DNA from: Auanema rhodensis
Lineage: Eukaryota > Nematoda > Chromadorea > Rhabditida > Rhabditidae
Direction of reading: 5' to 3'
Assembly (NCBI GenBank): GCA_964057225.1
Contig: OZ059897.1
Location: 6,944,001 to 7,008,000 of the forward strand
DNA: 64,000 bases
Shown here: one piece after another, positions 25,701-39,919 of the stretch
How the letters are laid out: each line of letters begins with the position of its first letter
Numbering within the stretch: position 1 is the first letter of the stretch
Program-made: the position numbers and the translations under genes
The notes under the pieces: generated by a model
What the model was told of the DNA's origin: nothing
Seen by the model: only the letters and a program-made list of their open reading frames with translations
Databases searched by the model: none

Positions 25701-25788
25701 AGATTTAAAGAAGAAAATGGCTGAACTGTCAGGAAATGTTGAGTTGAATGATTTAGATAGATCTTTTTTAATTGAAGAATCAAACTGA
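22732..25788 (+). CDS. SPATA20 / YyaL family protein (thioredoxin-like plus six-hairpin domain)
   Basis: Member of the conserved SPATA20/YyaL family (DUF255 thioredoxin-like N-domain followed by an alpha/alpha barrel like N-acylglucosamine epimerases); the biochemical role is unsettled. ATG at 22732: [18 protein letters not shown], then [17 protein letters not shown] across a 50-base intron. Family motifs: [108 protein letters not shown]. The normally invariant WNGL reads CYQGLLITG, and CHWCHVM reads CHWCYVM. Eleven or more short introns are needed; one removes an apparent stop at 24137. It ends [15 protein letters not shown] 25786-25788. An upstream ATG near 22633 would give a mitochondrial-type leader but is out of frame. 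Confidence 0.9.
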
Positions 25789-25900
25789 TACTATAGCGTG
25801 TACTTGTATATAAAATATTGAGTTTTTAGAATATTTATTTGGAATATATTTGAAATGTAAAATGAACAAAATGTACACGAATTAATAATTCTATATGATA

Positions 25901-27745
25901 TTAATGATTAGGAACATTATCGTACTGCGGTAAACCCTCATTAGCTTCTGCATATGCTTCCACTTGAACTACTGTATCTCTAACAAAGTCCTCCACCCTG
26001 CAAAGATAGGATCAATGTTTCAAATATAAGAAAATGGTAATTTTAATATACCTGCTTTCAGCATCTTGTTTCTCGTCAGTATGTTCAATTAAAGCATTGA
26101 CAAAGGCATTCTTATTACCCTTAAATATGAAATAAAGTAATAAAAAAGAAAAACAATCTAACTTTTGCGAAATCTTTAGCATCTTCCAATTGCAATCGTT
26201 TGTAAACACGGACAATTCTTGTGTTGTCCATGTTTTCAATGCTTTTTTTGTTAACCAAGAATGGCTTAAGATACTTATTATTGAAATTTTGGAAACTGAA
26301 ATTAGAAATATTCAATCTTGAAGATATACTGACGCAACTCACGTATCACGAATCCAATGATGTCCCTTGAATCCAGCAATATCTTCCATTCCAGTCATAG
26401 TATAATCGATTAACTAAAGAGAAGTACTAGGAAGTTTCTTGGAAAAAACAATATCTACCTCACGGTATATGATTTCTGTCATATTCTTCTTATGTAAACT
26501 CTTTTTCTCAACCTGGAGGAACTCAGCAATTGGTTTCAAGGTTATTCCCTAAAAATCTTTACTTTGCTTTTCTAAATAAAGAAAGTTAAACCTGAATAAA
26601 CACTGTGAAATATATAACTACAATTGTTGCTGTGATAAACATATTTTTAGCAGGAATATCGTTCAACGCGACTACAAGACCGTAGGCAATAGCGCCACGA
26701 AGTCCTCCATAAGCCATAATGAATTGATCAACCTAAATTCAATTTCCTTTGTAATTGAAATGGTAATAAGAGAAACCTTAGAAAATTTGTTAAGACGATA
26801 CTTATTTAGAATTGTACACAAGAATACAACTCCTAAGGTTCGATAGATCAAACAGAAAACAACTGTTAATACGATAAATGCACTGTCCCAGTGATGCTGA
26901 GAGGAAACTGTTGAAAGCCCAAGGAATACGAAAATAACAGTTTCACAACAAAGAGACAGTACCTGAAAAAATATTGTTGATTCAAAGTTAGTGATAATAG
27001 GGTGAGCTTTAGATTAATGCAACCGCTTTCACTTCCATCAAAATTCAAAATGAAGTGAGGCAAATTAGAATATTTAAAATGCCTACTTTGACAAAGTAAT
27101 TAATAGCATTTAATGATTTTTCTGGAAGATTTTCTTTCACATATTGTTTCATAGCAGCTCCACAAAATACAATTCTGAAAGATTTCTTTTTTTCATTTTT
27201 TTTCATAATATATCAACTAACCCCAATATACTCGAAAGGCCGAACATTTCAGCTACTAGGTAGCATGTGTATGGCACAACAATAACAAATACGGGATTCA
27301 AAATTTCGACATCGCGCGAATATCTAAATTTTTGGAATTATTATCATTTTAATAATAATAATAATCTTTACTTGGTTATGAATGAAATTAAAACAGCAAA
27401 GATAAGACCTAAACCGATTCCACCAAAGGCAACAACCAAATAAGAAATTCCTCCGTTCACATAGTCCATTGTGATCAATTCACCTCCTTAATATCATATT
27501 GTTTGTTTATTATAAATTGATGTAAAAATTAACCTTCAGTGATTTCTGTGAAAGCTGCAAAAATACGATAGAATACCTGTGAAATTAATTAATGATAAGG
27601 TGTTAAGACTAATAGCATGTTAAACTTACGACTGCGACACCATCATTAAGCAATGATTCTCCGAATACACTGATGAAAAGCACATCATTAACCTACAAGT
27701 AAATACTTTAATATGAGTATACACATGCAGATTTTCAGCACATGG

Positions 27746-27830
<85 letters not shown>

Positions 27831-29455
27831 GTTTCAGTAGCAGTGTCGATAATGCTTCGAACGATAAGAGTAGGTTGTAAAATCCGAACAAAATTGATTT
27901 ACGTTCGGATGGACTATGTAAAATATTTCGATAATAAAATAATTAATTATTAAAGATTACATATTTTTTGCTAAGAAAATAAAATTAAAAAAGGACGGGT
28001 TCCTTGAATATGTGATAAACAGAGATTAGAAGCTAATATGATTTTCGATAAATAGAAGTATTCCATATAGCAAAACCCCTCGTTTTCGTATTGAAGCATA
28101 TATTTCTTTCAAGATTGAGAGCTTGAATGGCTCATTTTCAAATAATTTCTAGTTTTATTTCAAATATAATGACACTTCCGACTTTAGCTCATGCTTTAAA
28201 TGTTGTTCTTATCATTGTAGTTCCGTTTGTTTCTTAATCAAGACGACCCATATGTCATGTGAAAAATACTCGAAAGAACAAATTTGATTCAGTTCTTTTT
28301 ACATTGAAATGATATGAAACTTACTCCTAATTCTTCGAAGATGACTATGACAGCAACGGGATCGACGTCAGCAACAACGGAACCGAACAGAAGAAGATGA
28401 ATCAGTGGCGTATCAATAGAAAATAATCCGGTGGTAGCGATTGCATAAAGCGATAAAGCTGCAATATCATCTCAGAGTTTAAAATATTTTCAAAATAAGC
28501 TTCTCTTCCATACAGATTGAAAGAATATTCCATGTGGTTCCAAGTAAAGCAAAGCATAAAATGGATCCGAGATTATCGAAGAAAGAACGAGCAGGCATAA
28601 AATAACCTGAAAGTCATTCTTTTGATCTTCATTAACTATTTGATATCTGGAAAAAATAAAATATTTGTAGATATCAAATACCTGCATCAAAAACAAGTGG
28701 TGGAAGCAAATATAACATGAAGACACTACTGTCCAAATAGAAAGCATGCTGAAAGTAGCTCAATCATTAATCAAATTTGATTAGATTTTTATTATAATTT
28801 TAATTTTATCCTATAGTAAGTAGTGAGAACTCCCCGAAAATTATTGATAAAGATTTTACACGTTTATCACAATGATTAGAAGATCAGAATCACTTTCAAT
28901 TTCGTACGGATTTTTTAAAACTAATTTACAACTTAAGATATTTTTTTGCTAAATTCTCTTCAAAAAGTATATTTTAAGTTGTTGAAAAATGGTAGGAAAA
29001 ATCGTGTTAATGACGAAAGATTTAAGACAATAATCTCGTGATAAGGGGATTACCCTGTTAACTCCAATAGCGTTGAAAATAATTCCAATTATTAGCCCGA
29101 TCATAATAAGAAGAGCAGAATCAGGAAACATTTCCGTGAGATGAGGAACAGCATGGAAAACTGAGAAAAATTGAATGAAATAGAACTGAATATTTGAAAG
29201 AATTACTGATTTTAGCTACACTGGCTACAATAAGCCATATGCAAATACTTAGAGGAACTTTAACTTCTTTCCACTCAAATACAGCAATAGGATATCGTTG
29301 GAGAGGCTCTTCTTCTTCTTCTTCCTAAAATGTGATAGAAGTTAGATTTAGAAAGATATTTCGACACAAACTACCTCTGCATTACTACATTGTTCGGCAA
29401 GAACTGTACCTAAGCAAAGGAATACACATAGAACCCATAGCAGTCGTCGAGACAT
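25901..29455 (-). CDS. Na+/H+ exchanger (SLC9 / NHX family)
   Basis: Multi-pass plasma-membrane or organellar sodium-proton antiporter. ATG at 29455 opens a signal peptide ([20 protein letters not shown]), then a Glu-rich patch and [20 protein letters not shown]. Key blocks: [18 protein letters not shown] (the inhibitor-site region), [33 protein letters not shown] (with the conserved ND transport site), [62 protein letters not shown]. The C-terminal cytosolic tail is short ([20 protein letters not shown]... to NVPNH, TAA at 25901-25903), shorter than in mammalian NHE1. One intron (about 27694-28324) holds a (CT)40 tract. It resembles worm gut or hypodermal NHX-2/PBO-4 proteins; the exact orthologue is not resolved. 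Confidence 0.92.
27749..27828. repeat. (CT)40 microsatellite in an nhx intron
   Basis: Eighty bases of uninterrupted CT (GA on the gene's sense strand) within an intron of about 630 bases, far longer than the gene's other introns. The repeat encodes a spurious RERE-type ORF that is not a gene. Confidence 0.97.
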
Positions 29456-32233
29456 CAGGTTCAACACTGAATATAGCGAAAATTTCTTTAAAATAATTGA
29501 ATGAAAAAAGAATGTACTACAGAAAAATTGAGTTGAGTACGAAATAGAAAATGATTTTATTTGTAAATACGTTGACAAGCTGATACATAATCGTCCAAAG
29601 AAAGACGTTAAGAATTTATAAACAAATAATTCTCTTACTCTTTCCAGTATCCAATAACAAAATAAATTAATTTTCATTAGTCTTTTAAAAAATTTAAAAA
29701 AAGAAAATGAGACAACGGGAGGAAAGATCAAAATGGGTCTCTCTGACTGTCTTAGCTCTCTTCATTTTGGGCGTTGTTACATTATGAATGCTGCTTACTG
29801 CCGTTGGAAAAGCTGATTAAAGATAACGAACCAAGCTACTGTCTACAGAGCCAAGACAGATTATAATCAGAATTCCGAAAAAAAACAGTAATATTGATGA
29901 AATTTGTGGAGGAGCACGGTGCTATAGCAGTTAAGTGTGAATGAATAGGTGGTTGTAGACTAGCTCTAGTATTTTAGCACAACAAAATATCCAAAACAGG
30001 TCATTAGTAAGATATTTTCAAAAACTTAACAAAGTTCAAGCTGTTTCTTATCAGCTCACTACAGATGGTAAGATTATCTTTTAAACATAAGATGTATATT
30101 TTCATTGTTGGATAACGTCAATAATATGCCATTGCTATTATTGCTTAAAGAAAAATCCATCATATGATTTCATAAAAATTCTTTAAATTTTGAAAAATTA
30201 TATCAATTGACAGCAACACTTATAAAGCTTTGCGGAGGAGGGTGAAAAACAGAAGAGAATATTCTCTACAACCCTATCAATTTAACAAATTGATCGAGCA
30301 ATCAAATAGAAATTAACGGCTTATGAAGTATTTATGGGTTTTCCATATGACGCAACGTTAAGGCTTATTCACAAGTTAAAGGGATGAGTATATCTCTATC
30401 TAGTACTAGCTGCCGAATTACTCTGGTTTAGGAATAATTTAATCCAAACATAATAGAGCAGATAAAGCTTTACAAACTGGATTAAAAACATTAATTAGAG
30501 CAAGGTGATAGTGCTATAACTAATTTAACAATACAGTATCCTGATGAGATTTTCTTCCAAATTATTAAAACAAAGAACAAAAAGTCTCATAATCTGATGT
30601 TATCATTTTGCATGACCACGTGGAATTAAAGAATACAATACCATGAGCTAATAAGCTAATAAGCTACGTAATGTGATAATAAAAGTTTACAAATAAATAC
30701 AAAAAAAATGAACTGAACGATAAAAACTTTGAAATACTCAAAAATACAACTTCAACTCATCTTTAAAAGATGTTCTATATGAAACGGAATACATATCTAA
30801 GATTTCTCTATACAATCTACACAATCAATACTACTCCAATAGTTCATTCGAACTGATAAAGAATACGTTTGATGATGGCAAAATCAGTTTGAAGCCTTGT
30901 AAACTTAAATGAGTTGGGTCAGAATAGTTAGAAGTCGAATAGACTCAACAGCAAGAGGGAAATAACCTAATAAAATAAAAATCTATCGAATATTAGTGCG
31001 TTTAGAAATAAGGTGAGAAGAAGATATGCCGATCGGTAGAAGGGGGAGAGGGGGTTGGTTCATTAATTTGTTTTAGAGATTTATATGATAGCATGTTTAT
31101 CGTTAATTACTGCTTTTTTTGTATAGCATCATCCGCCGCCCTTCATTTGTTATCAATATAAAGAGTTTAAAATGTTTTATAAACCTGGAGAAAAATAGGG
31201 ATACCGGATATACATATTACTCAATCATTCTGTTTTTATTACGAATTGTGATGATTTTTTAAAAACTTTGTTTAATACTTTTGCGTTAAGTATATGATAT
31301 AGTTAGTGCAACCTGATTGAAGCGTGACACACTGTAATATGCTAACATGATTTCACCTGTTAATTCTTCTTTTTTTTCGTACAGTGACCGGTTGTATTCT
31401 CTTTTTTTCGGTGCAACTTTCAAAGATAACATGTATATGAGCTTATTCCTTTCATTTATATTACAATTTAAATTTATTACTTTCTTTGATATTAAATCAG
31501 ATCATCTATGTCTCGGCGACTATTATGAGCATCGGCAGTAAGAGAAGATACTAAACTCGTTAACTCCATAATCTAAAACGAATTTCAGTTTTTATATTTT
31601 ATTCTCTAATGGTTACCCGTGTCTCAGCTTCATTTAGGTCTGTTGAGAGTGTCTTAATCTGTCTTTTCAATGGTTCCTAAAATATCAAAACAATTTCCTC
31701 CAATCACAATATTGTGCAGATTGCATGTGTGTGTGTATGTATGTGTGTGTGAAATAAAAATGGTTAGTAATATGACGTGTATAAGTATGAAGTGAACTAA
31801 GAATGTTAAGCAGTGGTAGTGATTAGTTTTAGTAGATGTGTTTACATAGAAAACAAAAAAAATTTATTTAAGTGCAGTGCAGCAGTGATCATGGATAAGG
31901 CAATATATGAGTGCAAGTGCTGGAAGCGAAATTACGTGCCGAGAAATACGTAGAGCATATCGTCACTACGAACTTGCTTAAAAAATTTTAAAAAATGAAA
32001 AGAACACACTGTGTTAGATATTATGCGCCGAAATAACGGCAGTATCACCAGAATTTGTTTTTTTTTTCATCAAATATAGTTATAAAAAAGACGAATCAGT
32101 TGAAATTAAAAAAGTATTAGTGGGGTATATATGTATAGCTAAAAATGTTTTCTTCTTAATTTTTGATATCAAAAGAAAACATTAATATATGTTAGTGAAG
32201 TGTAGCACACAATACGTGATGCTTGTTAATAAC
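29456..32233. other. Noncoding stretch between nhx promoter and coiled-coil gene 3' end
   Basis: About 2.8 kb, AT-rich, with only short ORFs lacking homology and splice continuity. It includes the nhx promoter (left) and probably the 3' UTR of the coiled-coil gene (right). A short TG/TATG-rich tract lies near 31728-31751. No RNA gene recognised. Confidence 0.5.
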
Positions 32234-35200
32234 TTATAATGATGGGAAAAATTGGCTTCGAACTCGCTTGCTGACCTGTTGACGATATTCTGAATTTTCG
32301 AGGTTTTTCTTCAACTTTTCGACATGGCGGTTAGATTCTTGGAGTCTGTAAAGGAAAACGATTGTTAAAGACAAAAAAATTAGAAAAATCAAGCTTTTAT
32401 TGGGTAATAAGCCCATTTTATTTGCATGAAAGTCCATTATGGGTTAAAGGTTCAACACTCAAGGAAAATAAAAACTTTGGAAAATATGGATGTAGTGACA
32501 AGACATGCATGCAATACCTTCAACTAGTAGAGACACTCCTAAACTAATTCCATAGATACATACATAATCCTTGTGCTTATCTAACTATATATGCAAAACT
32601 GAAAACGTTAAATGGGCTAGTATGATTGAAACAAAAAAAAACAAAATCATGATGATGTTATGAGATCGTTCGATTTGAAGATAATTTCAGATAGACAGGC
32701 ACTACATCGTGTTCATCGTAATCCTTAAAACATGCAAAACGGGACAGACTAAAGTCATAACACAGCACATATTACCAGACATAAGACATTTATTGAGCTT
32801 TTACTATTTTACAAGTATCTAAGAATATTTTTTTATGTGAGAGCAATAAGAAATCTAGTAATCTCTATATTTTAAATATTCTATGTCCTTAAAAGATTGA
32901 GCAAATTTACTTTAATAAAACGATATCAAAGAGCAGAATTCTAGACCAGCTTGAACAGTTTGAACCGTACGTAAGCGAAATAAGTAGTTGATAGAGTAGA
33001 TTAGAGAACTTTGGATGTAAGTACCTTACAAATACGAAAATTCTAACTAAAAAAGATATACTATTTGAAATTTCTCTATTTTAAAAAGAGAAATTATGTG
33101 CAATATAATAATTATTGTTTGAAACAATAATCATTAATTTCTAGAAGAATTTAGGAACGTGCTGGGTGGAAAAGGAGAAGAATTTGGGAGGATAACTAAT
33201 AAATTCACAAACTAATACAAATAACTACGAACATCTAAAATGCTGGTGTAAAACTAAAACTTAAAACTTATTTGAAATTTAAATATGTATAATCAGAGAG
33301 TTTATGTTAAAGAATATGATAAAAGTGGATCATTTAACCTTCGAGCATTGTCAGCAGCATCTCGGGTGGAAGATTCTAATAATCGCTGTAGATCGGAGAT
33401 TTGCTTCCTCATACTCTCCACCTCTGTCTCTGCTTCCTTTCTCTGGAACGAAAATTGGAAATTATTAGACGGGGTTCTAAAGCTACGAATGGTTTTTTTC
33501 ATGCAGGTGAGAAAACCAACTGTTTTGTGATAATACGTAGCATTTTTGTGCGTTACGTGAAAAATTTACGTATGATATATTTTGAAATAATTTTGCATGC
33601 AGATCGGTTGGTTGGTTGTAAAATTTTAAATGATAGGGAATTGGGTAAAGTTTATCGAATTAAGGTTGTAACTTACTGTCTTACTCCATTCCTTTTTAGT
33701 TGAATCCATGGTTTGCTTCCATTGTTGGTTTATTTTTTTAATTTCATCGTCCACATGAGCCATTCTATCTTCTAATTGCGTGTTTCTTAAATTCAAAAAC
33801 ATACTGAAATCCCATTGGGCAAGCTAACTTCTGAAGGAGTTTGGTGTTGTCAATTGCCAGGGATCTTTCCGTAGTTGAAGAAGCTTCAAATGATTGCTTC
33901 AACTCATTATTCTCCGTTTCACTTTGTTCAAGTTTTTGCTTAGTGTTCATTAATTCATTTTTTAATTGGACGTAAGTTGTTGCTTCTTCGAAGTTCTAAA
34001 TGAAAATATTAGAATGATTTACTTGTGAAGCAATGCCTCAAGTTGAATAGCATCAGCTAATGGGCGAAGTTGTTCAATCTCTACCGACAAAATAGTCTTG
34101 GAGGCCAGAGCTACTTCCAAGTTCTCTGAAGTTTCTGTTAATGCCAGGCATTTAGCATCCAATTCGTGACGTAACGTTGTAATTCTAAAATGTTAATGTT
34201 TGCTTATATATGTTAATAATATGCATTTTGAATACTTTTCTTCCAATTTTTGATTGTCCGCTTTCCATTTAGCGTTCTCTTTTTCGAAGGTATGACGCAT
34301 TTCCATTATTACTTGATCTTTTTCGGATACAGTCTTTGTAAGTAATTCAACCTATATAATAAGAATTTCTCGAATTATTTCAAGAAATAATCCCATTTTA
34401 CCTTGTCATTCATAGATTGTTGTCCGCTGGCCATGCTTCTCAAAAGTGCCAACTCGGTCTCGTAAGCGGAAACTTTAGATTCTGCTTCACTTCTACGAAC
34501 ATCAAGTTCACGAATACTTCTTAAAGATTTTCATCAGATAAACTCTTAGCGATAATTATTACTTATGTGAATCTTCCATTTTATCATTTAATTTCTTAAT
34601 TTCATCTCTTAAATTCTCAATAACAATATCCTTTCCCGTTGAAATCTTTGCCAAGTCAGCGAATTGCTGCTCCAATGGTGTCATTCCCTTGGTTGCTATG
34701 TCTGATTGTAGAGGAATGCTGGGTTGTGCTTGGTTGCCAGATTGTAGCAAACGTTCTTGTTCCTCAAAAGTTAATGGATTATTACTGGAAACAGAATTCT
34801 GAGTCGTACTTGTGATGTTACGGTTAAATTAGATACGATTGAGGCTGAGCTTGCGGAATGCTTTCCAGTGGGAGAGATTGGTGCTTTTTTTCGTGAACCA
34901 CCTTTGATAATATAAAAGTTAGAAAATATGATTAATCATCAAACCCTACCCATAGTCGAGGCAATCAACTGTTGAACAGCTTGAACATTTTTTTCAAACG
35001 TTTTAGTCGCAGACTCATATGAGCTGAGATTTGAAGAGTGGCATCGCTGGCCTTAATATAAACTTAATAATAGTGTAGAATATAAATAAATCAATAACAT
35101 TTTTTTATTTAGCTGTTTAATATTGCTCCCTCAATCTGTGACACCCGGAGATTTTGAAAAATCATAATGAATTCTCAGCTGAGTGCGTCAATCTAATTTT

Positions 35201-37273
35201 AGATTACTTTTCGTTATCATGTAAAAGAAGGGGAAAACGAAATTGCTGACATTATCTATTGTTTAATAAATAATTTGAGAAAACTCAAGAAAATGTCTTT
35301 CAAACTATAGCTGAAGATTCAATAATCAAATCATATGATTGCTCGAAATGAAGAACCGTACTGGCCACCCTTTGATGGAATTTTGACTCAAATTGTTTTG
35401 AGCACAGTCTTACAAAACTCACTTAAGTTAACAAAATATTGTCGATCGTTCCATGCCCCACCAGGAGGATTAAACTTCTGTCCGTCGAATTTCACGGAAG
35501 ATCGACAGTCCTTCTCGCGATCACGAAAGTACATGCCAGAGCACCCTAAAAATAGATAATTAGCAAATTTTGTGAAGAGTGGCATTCTAAAATTAACCTG
35601 GAAAAGCAGTTTGTAATGATGTCCATTTAATTCCGTCATCCTCTTCCAATTCTACCTCAACGGGTTCAACATAGATACGTATACTTCGTACTAAAAACAG
35701 TTTAATATATGCACATGATTATTTTAATTTTCGTTTTTGTTTATTTTAAAAATCATTTCTTCTCTTTGTCCATAAAATTTATTTGAAGTGAAATATCTTT
35801 TGTTTCAAGTAATATATCAAAATCGTTAAAATGTCATTGCAATTTGCCTTATCAGCTTTTGCAATTATGGGAATGAATTAATGCAAAGAAAGGATAGGTG
35901 TGGTGATGATGCCGGTTAATTACTGTTATCGCCCACAAAGTTTGTAAGTGTATGCAACATTTTTCTCAAACAAAACATTTGAAATTTATAAATTTTAATA
36001 AACATTATTAAACAAATTTCGGTATTATCTTGTTTTTATAAAATTTAATTCATCAGATAGAACATAGACCCAATTTTTACATGCATAGGTGGCTGTCCGA
36101 ATATATATAGATCGGCAACTCGTTTTTATGAACTTGACTGATGTCTTCGGACAAGAACACTCGGAATTCATCGTTACTTCCCCGGTATTGATTCAAGCAA
36201 AACTTTAAGAAATGTAGATTTTGATCATTTTAATGAATATCTGTAGTTTTTCTCTATTTGGGAAATTATAAATATTTATTTTGTAGAATGAAGAAAATCT
36301 CAGATTTTTTCGACATTGTCTTTGTATATTAAGTACGGACATAATGAAACCTCTTACGTTTAAAGCGAGATTTTTGCTTTTTCTGTTCAAATCGTAATAA
36401 AACTTCTGTTTAAATGATCGAACTGTGCAATGAGGATGAAACGGAATTTGTTTGATCAACTCTCAGATAGTCTGGTTAATTCCTATTAGTTGACTACGTG
36501 TTTTTCGCATAAAAACGAGGTAAACTTGAGTTTGGTCATATGACGAAAAGCCTTCACGATGTTCCGATAGTTAAACATCACATATTGTACAAACGTACTT
36601 TTAGGGGGCGAGGACAAGACAAGGAAAAAGAAATATGAAGTGAGATCAAAAACAACAACCGCTCTGCAAAACTCTGCAACATTCAATGAAATTAATGAAT
36701 TACCGATGTTCACGTTAATTCCACGTGTGCAGCATAACGTTCATCATGATATTCAAATCAGTCAAATAACAAGAAATTATTGAATGGAATTAAAGAAAAC
36801 TATTCGGAAGAAATCGTAAATAAAAAAAATGGAAAAAGAATATAGAATATTTGCTATTTCGAAAGGCAAGTTGATCAATCAATACAATGTATACATATCT
36901 CTCATGAGACTATTTTTCAAAGTGTTTGTCCTTATTTTGAATATGAAGACGGAATAAATTCATCAGTTACAACGTTTTTAACACTAAGATCTAACTTGTT
37001 TACAGGAAAAAGTGGAAAAACATGTGTAAAGACATAGACTTGGCGTTTAAATCGATGCTCCAAAAAATATAAGTATGAAAAATATTGCAAATAAATAGAA
37101 TAATGATATTTTAAAAAGTTTGTCTTTTGTGATTCAAAATAAAATCAAGAAGTTCGTAACAATCACAATACTACGTGATATTAAATTTAAAATATTAAAA
37201 GAAGAAACAAACTTCACAAAACTGTATAATAAATGAACAACTGAAACTAACCCTTGCCGATATTACTGCTCAT
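32234..37273 (-). CDS. TDP-43-like N-terminal domain joined to a long coiled coil
   Basis: Proposed exon 1 is only 23 bases: ATG at 37273 (MSSNIGK), donor G|GTTAGT, joined in phase after a 1.55 kb intron to RSIRIYVEPVEVELEEDDG. That exon and the next (SLQTAFPGCSGMYFRDRE, FDGQKFNPPGGAW, RQYFV) match by eye the TDP-43 N-terminal oligomerisation domain (PIEIPSEDDG...FPGACGLRYR...C...W...YVV). An intron of about 360 bases leads to a Ser-rich linker (KKAPISPTGKHSASSASI) and SNNPLTFEEQERLLQSG. Then come about nine coiled-coil exons (IVIENLRDEIKKLNDKME, VELLTKTVSEKDQVIMEMRH, MNTKQKLEQSETENNELKQ, AETEVESMRKQISDLQRLLE). The last exon follows a 980-base intron and ends KRVRSQFFPSL, TAA at 32234. No RNA-recognition motif is present, so it is not TDP-43 itself. 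Orthologue unknown. Confidence 0.72.
33107..33135. repeat. Short inverted repeat within an intron
   Basis: AATAATTATTGTTT, one base, then AAACAATAATCATT form a nearly perfect hairpin in the 980-base intron of the coiled-coil gene. Probably neutral in an AT-rich intron. Confidence 0.6.
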
Positions 37274-37399
37274 TATATTAAAATTGTGGAATAATGCAGC
37301 TTTTTTTCCTTTGTTTTTAGAGTAATTTTGTAATAAATTTGGTTGCTGATTCAATAGGGCGGTTGGAATGGAGAAACACAGTGAAACTGGGGAAATGTG
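37274..37399. promoter_or_regulatory. Short divergent interval
   Basis: Only 126 bases separate the proposed starts of the coiled-coil gene (-) and the small plus-strand candidate at 37400. If both are real, the interval is a bidirectional promoter. Confidence 0.3.
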
Positions 37400-38465
37400 A
37401 TGACAGAGGGCGGAGATCGATGGATGGCTTCCCCCCCCCCTCTGGCCGGTGTCCGTACCGCTCGTTCCTCCGGCTACAATGTGAGTTATTCTTCCGTGTT
37501 TTATGACAAAACAGAATTGTTAAGTAAACTTCCGATTTTCCTTTTCAAAAACATAGATTCTGTGATAACACGGTTTCTTTTTTGGGAAAAATCTTTAATG
37601 TACACAATGAGTCTTGCCTTTATTACAACGTTTCATGAAATTAAATCCTTGGAATATTTCTTTACGACCGAATTATTTGCCAATAATATTGGATACTTAG
37701 AAAAAATATATATTAAGACATAGCTTAAAAACATATTTATCAGAAAATTGCTGTCATTTTCTTGAAAAAGACAAACAAATCAATGAATTGTTGCAGTTTT
37801 TATCTTCGGCTTGTCAAAATTTGTTGGTTTCATTTAAAACAAAACAGCAAAATAAGTGTTATGCTATTGATTATCAGTATGGGATACTTTTTCAGTTGAT
37901 CACAATTTTTATTCAAAATGGGTAATCAAGAATGATTGGAGACATCATAATGCTAGCTTAGCACATTATACTATTTATCAAGCTAATTTCATTAAATGAA
38001 TGATCCTTTTTAACTTTATCACTCGTCGTTATCTACTTATCAGATAACTATAGAGAGAAAGAAAGTATACCCAATTCTTTAATTTCTTGTTGACGAAAAT
38101 GTTAGTTTAGTTATGAAATCGAGAGAAAATCCATATAATGGAATTCTTGTGTAAATGAATCCTTTTAAGTTTGATGGGAATTTCGTTTTCAGAAGTCTTG
38201 GAATGCTAGCCATAGTGGCTATAGGTTAATTTGAAACTTGGCTGAAAATCACCTAGAGTTTATGATCTTTTGTGCAATTTCGTAAATATGTATCCGTACT
38301 ATTATCTGTGTTTTCGTTTTATAAAAGAAGTAAAAAGTATATTTGACCCATGTAATTTATTATTAGTCGTGTGTCTTGTGTCGTGGTCATACAGTATAAA
38401 AAACAATCTATGTACAGTCAGCAGCGGGTGAAGAAGAAATGGCTAAACAACGGGAGACTGAATGA
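37400..38465 (+). CDS. Candidate two-exon small protein (42 aa)
   Basis: An unusually GC-rich ORF starts at ATG 37400 (MTEGGDRWMASPPPLAGVRT...GYN, 27 codons, spanning a run of ten C) and ends exactly at a strong donor (AAT|GTGAGT, 37481). At 38417 an acceptor (GTACAG) opens TCAGCAGCGGGTGAAGAA..., which continues the frame as SAAGEEEMAKQRETE and TGA at 38463-38465. The base composition differs sharply from the surrounding noncoding DNA. The intron would be 937 bases, long for this genome, and another 3' exon could be used. I recognise no family. It may be the 5' end of a larger gene or a small regulatory protein. Confidence 0.33.
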
Positions 38466-38532
38466 TTCATCCCATCGAAGTTTGAGCAGGTAGGCTTTTG
38501 TCCACCAATATTTTAGTAAGTGCATATGTGGC

Positions 38533-39919
<1,387 letters not shown>

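Noticed and set aside
27688-27891. ORF with a long RE repeat
   Set aside because: It is only the translated (GA)n microsatellite in an intron.
36056-36180. GC-richer patch with TATATATAG and GTCCGAA/TTCGGAC inverted pair, considered as a Pol III RNA gene
   Set aside because: No known RNA motif, no terminator in the right place, and it lies within the large first intron of the coiled-coil gene.
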